Origin: Microcystis panniformis FACHB-1757
GTDB lineage: Bacteria > Cyanobacteriota > Cyanobacteriia > Cyanobacteriales > Microcystaceae
Length of the DNA stretch: 64,000 nt
Reading direction: 5' to 3'
Assembly: GCF_001264245.1 (NCBI RefSeq)
Contig: NZ_CP011339.1
Coordinates: forward strand, 1,550,001-1,614,000
In this document: piece by piece, positions 51,879 to 61,256 of the stretch
Layout of the letters: every line of letters starts with the position of its first letter
Position numbering within the stretch: position 1 is the first letter of the stretch
Notes under the pieces: model-generated
Told to the model about the DNA's origin: nothing
Seen by the model: only the letters and a program-made list of their open reading frames with translations
Databases searched by the model: none
Position numbers and translations under genes: made by a program

Positions 51879-52388
51879 TCAATTTTGCGATTGAGATAAC
51901 TGACTTTTCAAGGATTCTAGGGAGGCCCAACGACCATCGATGGCAGTCTTTTCTGGAAGCAGAAAATCGGGTGGTTGACAATTGGCTCCGCAGAGTTGAC
52001 GGGGGGGTAAAGTGAGACATAACTGCTCGTATAACCACATTTGCGGGTCAAAATCCCCGTTAGGATCGAGGGTTTCTGAGAGGTCTTCGTAGGCTATTTC
52101 TCGCTCTAGAGGATAGGATCTATCGTAGTCTTTATTTTTGTCTAGCCAGATTAATTCGGAAGTGTTTAATTGCAGACGATGATTATATTGTTGTAAACAG
52201 CGATCGCAGGTTAAGGTGACGATGGTTTCTGCTTTCACCGATACTTCCAAAAAATTGCCCCCATGTCTAACCAGCAAGGTTCCCCGCACCGGTGTCAAGG
52301 TTTCTAGACCGGGGATAAGATTATCGATGATGATCACTCTTTGTCGATCAGGAGATTTGAGGAGGTGGGGGATAAAAATAGTTTCCAT
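51879..52388 (-). CDS. YceD / DUF177 protein
   Basis: About 169 residues from METIFIPHLLKSP. DUF177 pattern: VRGTLLVRHGGNFLEVSVKA, then VTLTCDRCLQQYNHRLQLNT with a CxxC and further ELIWLDKN, and the C-terminal CLTLPPRQLCGANC, a second pair of cysteines that may bind metal. The family is needed for 23S rRNA accumulation in plants and bacteria and often precedes rpmF; here rpmF is not next to it. The frame from 52406 adds six residues; METIF is the usual start and fits better. Confidence 0.85.
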   Translation of the reverse strand: METIFIPHLLKSPDRQRVIIIDNLIPGLETLTPVRGTLLVRHGGNFLEVSVKAETIVTLTCDRCLQQYNHRLQLNTSELIWLDKNKDYDRSYPLEREIAYEDLSETLDPNGDFDPQMWLYEQLCLTLPPRQLCGANCQPPDFLLPEKTAIDGRWASLESLKSQLSQSQN

Positions 52389-52544
52389 AGATAACTCCTG
52401 TATCATTTATCGGTTATCGGGTGTCAACTGCGTTAGCGAGTAACGCCACCATAATTGCTCGGTGACAATCTTTCCTTTATCAGCTTATCGCAGCCCCGAC
52501 CTCTAGAGACATAGACCGGTTCTAGACTGTGGGAAGTGGGGTGT

Positions 52545-52630
52545 ATTTTCAGTGAACAGTGAACAGTAAACAGTAATCAGTGAACTGAAAACTCACATCT
52601 GATAACTGATAACTGATAACTGATAACTGT
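52545..52630. repeat. Heptamer-type array
   Basis: CAGTGAACAGTGAACAGTAAACAG (52552-52575, short units) followed by CTGATAACTGATAACTG-type heptamers (52593-52629). No gene in 52407-52685. Confidence 0.8.
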
Positions 52631-52703
52631 ATTTGACAGGCTGTCTGTTGATCGATTGAGAAAGTTTCCTCAGAATTGGGAGTATATGCACAAAGATACT
52701 CCT

Positions 52704-53638
52704 ATGTCAACGGTTTTGAAAAATTTTCTTCCTCGCCTCGGTGGATTGGTTATGGTTGCACTGCTCTGCTCGCTTGTGCTGGGGGATTGCCTCGGCCGGG
52801 AAAAGCGGACAAATCAGTACATTTGCACTACTGGTTGCGATCGGGAATTGAACAACTAGAGGCGGGTAATTATCAGCAAGCTTTGCAGGATTTCAATCAG
52901 TCGCTGGAACAGGAAAATAACTTGGCCCTAGCCTACAGTAATCGCTGTTTAACTGAGATTTATTTACAGGATTATCTGCACGCTTGGCAAGACTGCACCC
53001 GCTCTTTACAACAGCAATCTGATAATTATCTAGCCTATTTTCATCGGGGTTTAGCTTTTTATCGTTTGGGAGATTATTCACAGGCGCTGACCGATTATAA
53101 CGAGAGTATCCGGCTAAAACCCACCTATTATCAAGCCTACTATAATCGTGGTTTAGTTCAGTCGGCTATGAAAAATTATCCCCTTGCCCTAGCGGATTTT
53201 AATCAATCCTTGCGTCAAATTACTAACCAGCAACCCGACACTTTAGCCACTATTTATAATGATCGAGGTTTATCTCATTTAGCCCTCCACAATTTTACCT
53301 CAGCCAAGGCGGATTTTAATCAAGCTCTCCGGTTAAATAAAAATAACGCCTCAGCCTACTATAATCTAGCTTGTACTGCTCACCAATTAGGTGAATACGA
53401 TCGCTCAATCGCCCATTTAAATCAGGCGATTGCCATCGATCCTTTTTATGCCGATGCTTATATTAGAAGGGGATTACTGCGGCATCAATTGGGTTATTAT
53501 CAATCAGCTTTAGCGGATTTAAATCAAGGAGCAAATCACCTTTATCATCAGGGATTGCACCACAATTATCAGCAAATTCTCGCCCTAATCGAGCAGATTC
53601 ACCAACAGTTACTTTCCCTACCATCTCCCATTGTTTAG
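52704..53638 (+). CDS. TPR-repeat secreted protein, frameshifted in its signal peptide
   Basis: The reading from ATG 52704 gives a good signal peptide (MSTVLKNFLPRLGGLVMVAL, LCSLVLG) but then goes out of frame and stops. The frame open from 52676 gives GLPRPGKADKSVHLHYWLRS and six or more TPR repeats (GIEQLEAGNYQQALQDFNQS, LAYFHRGLAFYRLGDYSQAL, ADAYIRRGLLRHQLGYYQSA...) but an unlikely N-terminus. Adding one G to the G5 run at 52781-52785 joins them. TPR proteins act as scaffolds; here it would be exported. Alternative starts are ATG 52686 or 52656. As written in this sequence the protein would lack its signal. Confidence 0.8.
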
Positions 53639-53652
53639 AATAGCGATCAATA

Positions 53653-56580
53653 TTACAAAGGAAAACGCTTCATGGCTGTGACGACGAGACGGGCATTATC
53701 TTTAAGGACTTGGGAAACCCGGGGAATTTGGGGAATTTGCCAGAGAACATCGACGGTGCGCCGTAATAATCGCACTAGATCTCCCTCATCGAGGCTAGTA
53801 TTTTCGCACAATTCCGGCCAGGATGTCCCCTGGGCCCAACGGGAGGCAATCCCCATCAGTTGGGTTTCTAACCAGACGGGAATAGTGATATCGTAGCGAG
53901 ATTGAGCTTGATAGAGTAAACGGCGAACTTCTCGCAGACCGGGGGAATTTTCCTCTCCTTGTCGCAAAATATCGATAACTTCTGGCACGGGCGGGTAATT
54001 GCACCAAGTATCGGGGCGAGGGGGTTCCGTAATCATGGCGCTGATGGCGGCGGCTAGCTGGCTAGGAGTCAATCGGTCCAAATCTCCAGACATCATCGCT
54101 AATCCTAACCAGAGTTCATTTTCCCCGCGAATAGTGGCCGCCGCTTCTCCGAGGGGAGTGGGCAAATAACCCTCTAATGCTTGGAATTCCCGCAAAATCT
54201 CGATTAGATTCAGAAATTCTTCCCAGTAGTAGGATTTACGCGATTGTTGTTTTTGGTATTTAATCTGGGTCTTGTGTAACTTATCGCGAGCAATTTCTCG
54301 ATCGTAGTATAATTTCATCAATCGCCCTGGATTTTTGCGTTTTTGCAGGGGATGAGCGGCAATTTGACTATTGACAATTTCAATTTTTTGTGCCTGTGTT
54401 GCCAGTTCCGCCACTGGTGGGATGCCCTGCACTTGTTGGGGGATTAAATCTGCGATCGCCTGAGTATTTTCCTCACCCTTGCGCCACCCCCCTAGGGAAA
54501 CTGCTTCTAGGGAAGGGGGTATCAGTTCGCCTAATGCCGCAGGAGCGAGAAAACCTCGATCTATCTCGCTAATATCGGCATAGGCGGCTAAATACCAGCG
54601 ATTATCACTGCCTAAACACACAAGGGTTCGCACTTGACCGGCTCCGTGCAGGGTATTGACAAAGATAGCGGGGACGGGGACGGGAACCTTAATATGTTTG
54701 CCCTTGAGATGGAGGATAGTTCCGACGGCAATATTCGGCAATTTTAGATGTATTTCCTGTCTTTTCTGGGCCTCTGCCTGACTAGCGATGATTTTATACA
54801 GTCTTTCTTCTTCCCGCAGTTTTTCCCGTAGCTTTTCGTAACTGAAGACCTGCTCCCGTTCGATACCGGCTAATTCCATATCCAACTTAGCCAATTCGGT
54901 GGTTAAGGCGGTAATCTGTTGTCGTTCGGGGCTTAACTTCAAACGAGCGAGATATTCGGCGAAACTGCGCTCTAAGAGGTCTTTGGCCTCCTCTAGACTG
55001 TGTTTTTGCAGGAGATTTAAGACCATGCCGTAACTGGGCGCAAAACAGCTTTGCAGGGGTTCCGGTTGAGCGATGGCCAGAAAAGCCGCTTCTTTTGCTC
55101 CTTCAAAGGGCGTTTGTACTGTCACCACATGGCCCACTGCGTCCATTCCCCGGCGACCGGCCCGGCCGGCAATCTGGACAAATTCCGAGGGAGTCAGCAT
55201 ACTATGGCCATCATCGGTGCGTTTGGAGAGGGCCGAGATAACGGTGGTGCGAGCGGGCATATTAATCCCGGCTGAGAGGGTAGCGGTGGCAAAAACCACC
55301 TTAATTAAACCGGCTTCAAAGAGTTGTTCGACTAATTCTTTCCAGAGGGGTAAAATCCCGGCATGGTGAACACCACAGCCCCGGGTGAGGGGTTCCACTT
55401 GGTCGGCCCGCACCAATTGGGAAGCACTGGCTAGGAATTCAAACAGTTGATTTTTCGTCTCGGGGGCGGCGGTTAAGAGGCTGAGGAGTTGCTCGTCAGA
55501 CTGGGGGTTATTAGCGAAAAAAGCCAGTAATTTCTGGTGTAGAGGCGGATTTTCGACGGCAAAGAAGGAAAGGGCTAGTTCTTGCAGATTGGGATTATCT
55601 TCCAGAAAGAAAATGAGTAAACGGTAGTAAATAGCTCTAGCTTCTTCTTGATTAACGAGATTGAGGTTTTTTAGCTCTCGAATCGCCTGATCGCAACCTT
55701 TACGGCTGAAAATGACGTAAATGGCTGGGAGCATATCCTTGTCCCGCAGAGTGGTGACAATCGAGGCGATGGTGGGACAATCTTCTCGTTTTAAGCGTCG
55801 GGGTTTGCCGTGGCCGACTTTTGAGCGTAGTTTCGGGTTAACTTTGCTCTGTTTTGGGTCGAGCAGCGGGAATAATCCCTCTTTATTGGCGAAATAAAAG
55901 CGCAGGGGGACGGGGCGAAAATCGGAGTTAATTAGCTCGCAGCTGGAGGTCTGTTTATTGTCGCTGGGTTGGCGCAGTTGCCGCACCCAGTTAATCCAGT
56001 CGGTGAGTTCCCCCGGGTTGCCGATGGTGGCGGAGAGGGCGACTAATTGGATACTAGGGGGACAGTAGATAATTGATTCTTCCCAAACGGTGCCGCGACC
56101 TCGATCGCTGATATAGTGACATTCATCGAGAACTAGGGTTTCCACGTTTTCTAGGGAAGTGCCTACCTCACCGATTGGAGTTTGGTAGAGCATATTGCGA
56201 AAAATTTCTGTAGTCATGACTACAATTAATGCGGAGGGATTGATCACCACATCACCGGTAATCAATCCCACTTCCGCAAACAGCAGCGGGGAATCCTCAT
56301 CGCCATCGGTGGGGGTGCGACCGAATTTTTCTTGAAAATCCCGGAATTTTTGGTTAGAAAGAGCTTTCAGGGGAGTGGTGTAGAAAACCCGTTTACCCCT
56401 TTCGAGGGCGCGATAGATGGCGTATTCTCCGATTAAGGTTTTGCCGGAACCGGTGGGAGCGCAGACAACCACTGATTTACCGGCAGCGAGGGCAGCGATC
56501 GCCGATTGCTGGAAGTCGTCGAGTTTAAAGGGAAAAATGGTTTTGAGATCCAAAGAAGTAGGGTTGAGGGACTCTTTCAC
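53653..56580 (-). CDS. Ski2/Mtr4-like DEAD-box (DExH) RNA helicase
   Basis: 975 residues. Motif I CAPTGSGKT near residue 40, motif II DECHYISD, motif III LSATIGNP, motif VI QIAGRAGRRGMD: a superfamily II helicase of the Ski2-like type. Its C-terminal half has a long insertion and a coiled region (FSYEKLREKLREEERLYKII) with DSHCT-like end (PPRPDTWCNYP...LLRRTVDVLWQIPQIP). Homologues exist in all cyanobacteria and as plastid ISE2 in plants, where they act in RNA processing. Complete, with all motifs present; single gene, convergent with the TPR gene. Confidence 0.93.
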   Translation of the reverse strand: MKESLNPTSLDLKTIFPFKLDDFQQSAIAALAAGKSVVVCAPTGSGKTLIGEYAIYRALERGKRVFYTTPLKALSNQKFRDFQEKFGRTPTDGDEDSPLLFAEVGLITGDVVINPSALIVVMTTEIFRNMLYQTPIGEVGTSLENVETLVLDECHYISDRGRGTVWEESIIYCPPSIQLVALSATIGNPGELTDWINWVRQLRQPSDNKQTSSCELINSDFRPVPLRFYFANKEGLFPLLDPKQSKVNPKLRSKVGHGKPRRLKREDCPTIASIVTTLRDKDMLPAIYVIFSRKGCDQAIRELKNLNLVNQEEARAIYYRLLIFFLEDNPNLQELALSFFAVENPPLHQKLLAFFANNPQSDEQLLSLLTAAPETKNQLFEFLASASQLVRADQVEPLTRGCGVHHAGILPLWKELVEQLFEAGLIKVVFATATLSAGINMPARTTVISALSKRTDDGHSMLTPSEFVQIAGRAGRRGMDAVGHVVTVQTPFEGAKEAAFLAIAQPEPLQSCFAPSYGMVLNLLQKHSLEEAKDLLERSFAEYLARLKLSPERQQITALTTELAKLDMELAGIEREQVFSYEKLREKLREEERLYKIIASQAEAQKRQEIHLKLPNIAVGTILHLKGKHIKVPVPVPAIFVNTLHGAGQVRTLVCLGSDNRWYLAAYADISEIDRGFLAPAALGELIPPSLEAVSLGGWRKGEENTQAIADLIPQQVQGIPPVAELATQAQKIEIVNSQIAAHPLQKRKNPGRLMKLYYDREIARDKLHKTQIKYQKQQSRKSYYWEEFLNLIEILREFQALEGYLPTPLGEAAATIRGENELWLGLAMMSGDLDRLTPSQLAAAISAMITEPPRPDTWCNYPPVPEVIDILRQGEENSPGLREVRRLLYQAQSRYDITIPVWLETQLMGIASRWAQGTSWPELCENTSLDEGDLVRLLRRTVDVLWQIPQIPRVSQVLKDNARLVVTAMKRFPL

Positions 56581-56741
56581 GTCAAGTCTAAGAGGAGAAA
56601 TTTTTTAAATTGTGGCTATTCTGGCTGGCTTTTTTTATTCTAGTCGAAAAAAGCGGACTTCTAGAAACTAGGGATAAGCTTAACCTTTGGGGCGATGCCC
56701 AATCCCATCATACTTCATCTGTATAAGAAATGCTGTATCAC

Positions 56742-56863
56742 TAATAGGTAGGTAGGCGTTAAAAGTTGTCAGATCCCCCGCCTATCGGCACCCCCCTTAT
56801 CAAGGGGGGCAGGGGGGATCGAACCTAAAATCCATTTTTAATTTAATTATAACCAGCCACTTA
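56742..56863. mobile_element. TAAGTAG-type repeat, copy 3 (short core)
   Basis: TAATAGGTAGGTAGGCGTT at the left, then GTTGTCAGATCCCCC, a single CCCCCCTTATCAAGGGGGG module, GGATCGAACCTAAAATCC, and ATAACCAGCCACTTA at the right. It is in the 331-bp gap between the helicase and the REC-GGDEF genes and codes for nothing. Confidence 0.75.
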
Positions 56864-56911
56864 ATTGTATCTCTATTTTGTCCTTAGCTTGATTAATTAT
56901 ACCTACTGATC

Positions 56912-57844
56912 ATGATTAAATTTCGTCCTGAAGACTGTCTGGTTTTAGTGGTTGATGATGTCGGTAAAAATCTCCAATTGGCTGTGAAGATTCTTGATTC
57001 TGCTGGTTATGCCACTATTTGTGCTAGTAGTGTTAAACAGGCAATAGAACGAGTAAAAACTGCTAATTTTGACCTAATTCTTCTTGACTTAATGATGCCA
57101 GACATGGAGGGACTAGAACTTTGTCGCAGACTAAAAAGTGATGCTTTATCCGCTCATATACCGATTATTTTTGTAACAGATAGTAAGGAAAAAGAAGATA
57201 TTATCAATGCTTTTAATTCTGGGGCTGTGGACTATATAAATAAACCCTTTCATAGTTGGGAACTGTTAGCCAGAGTTAAAATTCATCTAGAACTGAAAAA
57301 AACGCAAGAAGAACTGAAAAATATCAATTCTCAACTAGAAAAGCTAGTCATCACCGATAGCCTAACTGGGGTGAATAATCGTCGAGAAATTCTCGCCTTG
57401 GGCGATAAAGAATTGCAACGATGTCGCCGTTATCATCGTTATTTTTCGGTTTTAGTCATCGATATCGACCATTTTAAACATATTAACGATACCTTTGGTC
57501 ATCTCCTAGGGGACAAAACTTTAATTACTGTCGCTGGGGCAATTAAAAACTGTCTGCGTCAAGTGGATAGTTTTGGGCGCTTTGGGGGCGAGGAATTTGT
57601 CGCTATTCTCCCAGAAACTAATCTTGAAGATGCTGCTACCACAGCCTGGCGCATTTGTCAAGTAATTAACAAGTTAAATATTGAAATTGATCGACAAAAA
57701 GTGCGAGTTACTGCTAGTATTGGTGTGGCAACATTTAGCCCTGAAGATAATAATCTAGAAGCGGTGATCGAGCGGGCTGATCATGCCATGTTTGCCGCTA
57801 AAAATCAAGGTAGGAATCGAGTTAGTTTAGGTAAAACAGTATGA
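56912..57844 (+). CDS. Response regulator with GGDEF domain (PleD-like diguanylate cyclase)
   Basis: 310 residues. The N-terminal receiver domain has the acidic pair VVDD and the phosphorylation site in LILLDLMMPDMEG, the threonine of FVTDSKE, and YINKPFH with the lysine. A helical linker follows (LELKKTQEELKNINSQLEKL), then the GGDEF domain with FGRFGGEEF as the active site and RQVD as the inhibitory c-di-GMP-binding I-site just before it. Predicted to make c-di-GMP when phosphorylated. It overlaps the next gene by 4 bp (ATGA type), so they are translated together; its partner kinase is not here. Confidence 0.93.
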   Translation: MIKFRPEDCLVLVVDDVGKNLQLAVKILDSAGYATICASSVKQAIERVKTANFDLILLDLMMPDMEGLELCRRLKSDALSAHIPIIFVTDSKEKEDIINAFNSGAVDYINKPFHSWELLARVKIHLELKKTQEELKNINSQLEKLVITDSLTGVNNRREILALGDKELQRCRRYHRYFSVLVIDIDHFKHINDTFGHLLGDKTLITVAGAIKNCLRQVDSFGRFGGEEFVAILPETNLEDAATTAWRICQVINKLNIEIDRQKVRVTASIGVATFSPEDNNLEAVIERADHAMFAAKNQGRNRVSLGKTV

Positions 57845-58623
57845 AAAATTTGTTATTTATTCTTGGTTTTTTGCTCTTGGGTGTAGCCCCAAGTTTTAGC
57901 GCCGATCTCGATACAATTATACGCCGGGGAAAATTAATTGTCGCTGTTAAAAATAATCTCCCTCCCCTCGCTTTCCTTGATTCTCAGGGGAATCTGCAAG
58001 GATTGGAAATCGACATCGCTAAACGTCTAGCGTCAGAAATTCTCGGTTCTGACAGTGCTATTATTCTCAAACCCGTTAGTAATCAAGAACGTTTACAGGT
58101 GGTTATTGATGATCGAGTAGATTTTGCGATCGCTCGTGTGGCGATTACTCCTGCACGTCAGCGCTTAGTGGATTTTAGCCCCTTTTATTACCTCGATAGC
58201 AGCGGTTTTGTGACGAAAAACCCCCAATTGCAGCGTTTAGAAGACTTAGCTAACTCTAGAATCGCCGTACTCAACGGCTCGACGACAATCGCCCTTGTGC
58301 GTTCCAATTTGCCTAACGCTATCCTGCGCGGGGTTGCTTCCTATCAAGAAGCTTTAAATTTACTGGAAACCGGGGAAATAGACGCTTTTGCGGCTGATAA
58401 TAGCCTTTTAACTGGTTGGGTGCAGCAATTCCCCAATTATCGTCAATTACCGATCGAGTTAGGGGCGATCGCTCTAGGAGTCGTTCTCCCTAAAGGTTTA
58501 CAGTACCAAAGTCTCCGAGAACGCGTCAACCAAGCGATCGAGCGGCTAGAATCCACCGGTTGGTTAGCAGAACGGCTGAACTATTGGGGTTTACCCCTGA
58601 GAATTCGGGAAATGGGAAGATAG
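57841..58623 (+). CDS. Periplasmic solute-binding protein (family 3, amino-acid type)
   Basis: 260 residues. Signal peptide MKNLLFILGFLLLGVAPSFS, then the SBP_bac_3 fold: LDTIIRRGKLIVAVKNNLPP, LDSQGNLQGLEIDIAKRLAS, VIDDRVDFAIARVAITPARQ, RQRLVDFSPFYYL. Usual role is to capture amino acids for an ABC transporter, but no permease or ATPase gene is next to it. It overlaps the diguanylate-cyclase response regulator gene by 4 bp, so it could instead sense a solute for signalling. Possibly part of an orphan sensory pair, inferred. Confidence 0.9.
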   Translation: MKNLLFILGFLLLGVAPSFSADLDTIIRRGKLIVAVKNNLPPLAFLDSQGNLQGLEIDIAKRLASEILGSDSAIILKPVSNQERLQVVIDDRVDFAIARVAITPARQRLVDFSPFYYLDSSGFVTKNPQLQRLEDLANSRIAVLNGSTTIALVRSNLPNAILRGVASYQEALNLLETGEIDAFAADNSLLTGWVQQFPNYRQLPIELGAIALGVVLPKGLQYQSLRERVNQAIERLESTGWLAERLNYWGLPLRIREMGR

Positions 58624-58801
58624 GGAGAGGGGTGTGGGAAGATAGGGAGAGGGGTGTGGGGTGTGGGGTGTGGGGTGTGGGGTGTGGGGAGGGGGGAGAA
58701 GGGAGTTTTTTGCTGTGAACAGTGAACAGTGAACTGAAAACTCAAATCTGATCACTGATAACTGATCACTGATCACTGATAACTGATAACTGATAACTGA
58801 C
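58624..58801. repeat. GGGGTGT tandem tract and heptamer array
   Basis: GTGTGGGGTGTGGGGTGTGG-type units (58625-58690), GTGAACAGTGAACAGTGAAC (58715-58735) and TGATAACTGATCAC-type heptamers (58740-58800). They fill the gap before the Ycf37-like gene. No gene. Confidence 0.85.
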
Positions 58802-58861
58802 TAAATCCTGCTATAATCTGAGTGAATAAGTATAAAAATATTAATTGCTCGATCGCTAATT

Positions 58862-59398
58862 ATGGAAGATACCCTGCCGCTTATTTACGTTTCTGGATTG
58901 CTAATTTTCGTGATTGGTTTAGGAATTTTTGTCATCGTGCAAATCTTTAAAACCCGTCGAGTGGAAGGAACCTTTAACAAGCTACAAAAAAAATTGCAAA
59001 AAGAAAAAGGTACGGCTAAAGATTACTATGAATTAGGGAGTCTTTATCTCGATAAAAAACTCTATGTTCAAGCCTTGAGTTTACTACAAAAGGCTTTAAA
59101 AATCTCTGGGGAAGAAAGCATCGAACCAGAAAATCAAGCTCTAATCTACAATGCGCTCGGTTTTTCCTATTTTGCCCAAGAACAATTAGAATTAGCGATT
59201 CGTAACTACAAAGAAGCAATTAAACTTTATCCTGAATACTCGATCGCTCTCAATAATCTTGGCAATGTTTACGAAAAGAAACAAATGGCTAAAAAAGCTC
59301 TCGAAACCTACGAAGAAACTCTCAAATTTGATCCTAATAATACCGTAGCCAAAAAGCGAGCCGAATCCCTGCGTAAACGCTTCGCTGAATCGAAATAG
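58862..59398 (+). CDS. ycf37: Ycf37-like TPR protein
   Basis: 178 residues. One N-terminal membrane helix (YVSGLLIFVIGLGIFVIVQI), then three TPR repeats (AKDYYELGSLYLDKKLYVQA, ALIYNALGFSYFAQEQLELA, SIALNNLGNVYEKKQMAKKA). Size, anchor and repeats match Ycf37/PYG7, which helps assemble or stabilise photosystem I. It would sit in the thylakoid membrane with TPRs facing one side. ATG 58862 fits the start of the helix. A bidirectional hairpin follows. Confidence 0.85.
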   Translation: MEDTLPLIYVSGLLIFVIGLGIFVIVQIFKTRRVEGTFNKLQKKLQKEKGTAKDYYELGSLYLDKKLYVQALSLLQKALKISGEESIEPENQALIYNALGFSYFAQEQLELAIRNYKEAIKLYPEYSIALNNLGNVYEKKQMAKKALETYEETLKFDPNNTVAKKRAESLRKRFAESK

Positions 59399-59423
59399 TT
59401 TTGACTACTATCAAATTCTTTTT

Positions 59424-59455
59424 AGAGATCGAAGATTCTTCGATCTCTTTCTTTA
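59424..59455. terminator. Bidirectional terminator between ycf37 and SLC13 gene
   Basis: AGAGATCGAA, loop GATTC, TTCGATCTCT, then TTCTTTATTT on the plus side; on the minus side the preceding TTCTTTTT reads as an A-run and gives poorer support. It separates two convergent genes. Confidence 0.8.
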
Positions 59456-61252
59456 TTTCAAGCCATAAAACAAGACAATTAAACTAGGGGTTAAAATCGT
59501 CAAAATTAAATTTAGGGGCGCACCCAAACGGGTAAAATCGAGGAATTTATAGCCGCCTGGTGCATAAACCATGGTATTAGTTTGATAGCCAATTGGTGTT
59601 AGATAACTATTAGAAGCAGCAAAGGTGACAGCATACATAAAAGCCAAAGGATTTAAACCCAAAGTTTTCGCCACTTCCACGGCGACGGGAATCATTAACA
59701 CGACGGCAGCATTATTAGAGAGGATTTCAGTTAAAACTGAGGTAATTAGATAGAAGAAAACTAAGATCCAAAACCCCGAAAGATTGCCGCCGATAGCCAC
59801 TAAATTATCTGCTAACCATTTAGTCGTTCCTGAGTTATCCATGGCAGTACCCAGGGGAATTAAACCCGCTAATAAAAAGATAATATCCCAACGAATGGAA
59901 CCATAGACTTCCCCCGGTTTTAGACAGCCAGTAATTACCATTAAAACCACTCCAACTAAACTGGTGACGAGAATCGGTTGAATATCAAAAGCGGCAATAA
60001 TAATCACCAACAAAGTAATTATTAAAGCAATAATTCCCTTATCCTTTCGCAGGGATTCGATGTCTTTCTCTTCTAAGACTAATAATTCTCGCGTAGTTTG
60101 TAACCCCACAAAACTCTGTTTTGGTCCCTGAACTAAGAGCAAATCGCCAAACTTTAAAGGAATTTTACCTAATCTTCCTTGCAGTAATTCCGAACCACGC
60201 CGAATCGCTAGAACCGTTGCGTTATAACGCTGACGGAATTTCAAATCTTTTAAAGTTGTCCCAATTAAACGGGAATTAGAGAGAATCAAAACCTCGGCTA
60301 ATTTTTCCTCACCTGTAGTAATTGCCGATTCAATATCTTCTTTCTGAAATTTGACATCGGCAAAGATTTCTAATCCCCGTTCATCTTTAATCTTTAATAG
60401 TTCTTCCCGACTACTGTGAACGATTAAAATATCGCCAGCATTGAGAACTTTATCAGCTAAAGGTTGGGGTAAATGTACCTTATTCCTGATTAATTCCAAC
60501 ACATCAAAATCAAACTTTCTTTGTAGTCCACTTTCGGATAAAGTTTGACCGATAAGATTAGAACGAGTGCTAATAATTACCTCACTCAGATATACTTTAG
60601 AACCATAATCATCGTCCAAAAATTCCCCGGTGGAAGATTTGCGATCGGGTAATAATTTCGGGGCAAAAATTGCTAAATAAATCAAACCTGCCAAAAAAGT
60701 TACTACCCCCAAAGCAGTGAATTGAAATAAGCTAAATTGCCCATAACCCAGCTTGGCAGAAATACCACTAGCGAGAATGTTTGTAGAAGTTCCCACCACG
60801 GTAATCATCCCCGCTAAAACCGTGGCGTAGGAAAGGGGAATTAATAACTTAGAAGGGGAAATTTTTTGTTTTTTACACCAATCTTCAACGATGGGTAAAA
60901 AGATCGCCACCACTGCCGTGTTATTAATAAAAGCACTAATTGGCCCTACTAATGCCCCTAGTACAAATACCTGTTGGTGGGGACTTTTGCCCCCCCAAAC
61001 CAGCAAGCGATCGCGGATTACTTGAATCACTCCCGTGCGGGTAATTCCGGCACTAAGTACAAACATCGCCATCACTGTCACCGTGGCAGAATTACTAAAT
61101 CCGGCGATACCTTCTTCAGGAGTAACTAAACCCAAAAGAATCAGGACAATCGCCACGGATAAAGCGGTTAAATCTACCGGCAGCCATTCCGCCACAAAAG
61201 CGACTAAAGCAACGACTAAAACCGTTAAAGTCAGAATAATTGGTGTTGGCAT
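59453..61252 (-). CDS. SLC13/DASS-type transporter with two RCK_C domains
   Basis: 599 residues. Two membrane blocks with the re-entrant SNT-type signatures (FINNTAVVAIFLPIVEDWCK, and later LTEILSNNAAVVLMIPVAVE). They are separated by two TrkA-C-like domains (about 210-285 and 300-385; for example LIGQTLSESGLQRKFDFDVL). This layout is that of the divalent anion (sulfate) symporters of cyanobacteria such as the Synechocystis SLT. Substrate is probably sulfate with Na+, inferred from the family. Its start lies 4 bp after the stop of the P-type ATPase, so they form one operon. Confidence 0.9.
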   Translation of the reverse strand: MPTPIILTLTVLVVALVAFVAEWLPVDLTALSVAIVLILLGLVTPEEGIAGFSNSATVTVMAMFVLSAGITRTGVIQVIRDRLLVWGGKSPHQQVFVLGALVGPISAFINNTAVVAIFLPIVEDWCKKQKISPSKLLIPLSYATVLAGMITVVGTSTNILASGISAKLGYGQFSLFQFTALGVVTFLAGLIYLAIFAPKLLPDRKSSTGEFLDDDYGSKVYLSEVIISTRSNLIGQTLSESGLQRKFDFDVLELIRNKVHLPQPLADKVLNAGDILIVHSSREELLKIKDERGLEIFADVKFQKEDIESAITTGEEKLAEVLILSNSRLIGTTLKDLKFRQRYNATVLAIRRGSELLQGRLGKIPLKFGDLLLVQGPKQSFVGLQTTRELLVLEEKDIESLRKDKGIIALIITLLVIIIAAFDIQPILVTSLVGVVLMVITGCLKPGEVYGSIRWDIIFLLAGLIPLGTAMDNSGTTKWLADNLVAIGGNLSGFWILVFFYLITSVLTEILSNNAAVVLMIPVAVEVAKTLGLNPLAFMYAVTFAASNSYLTPIGYQTNTMVYAPGGYKFLDFTRLGAPLNLILTILTPSLIVLFYGLK

Positions 61253-61256
61253 TGAT

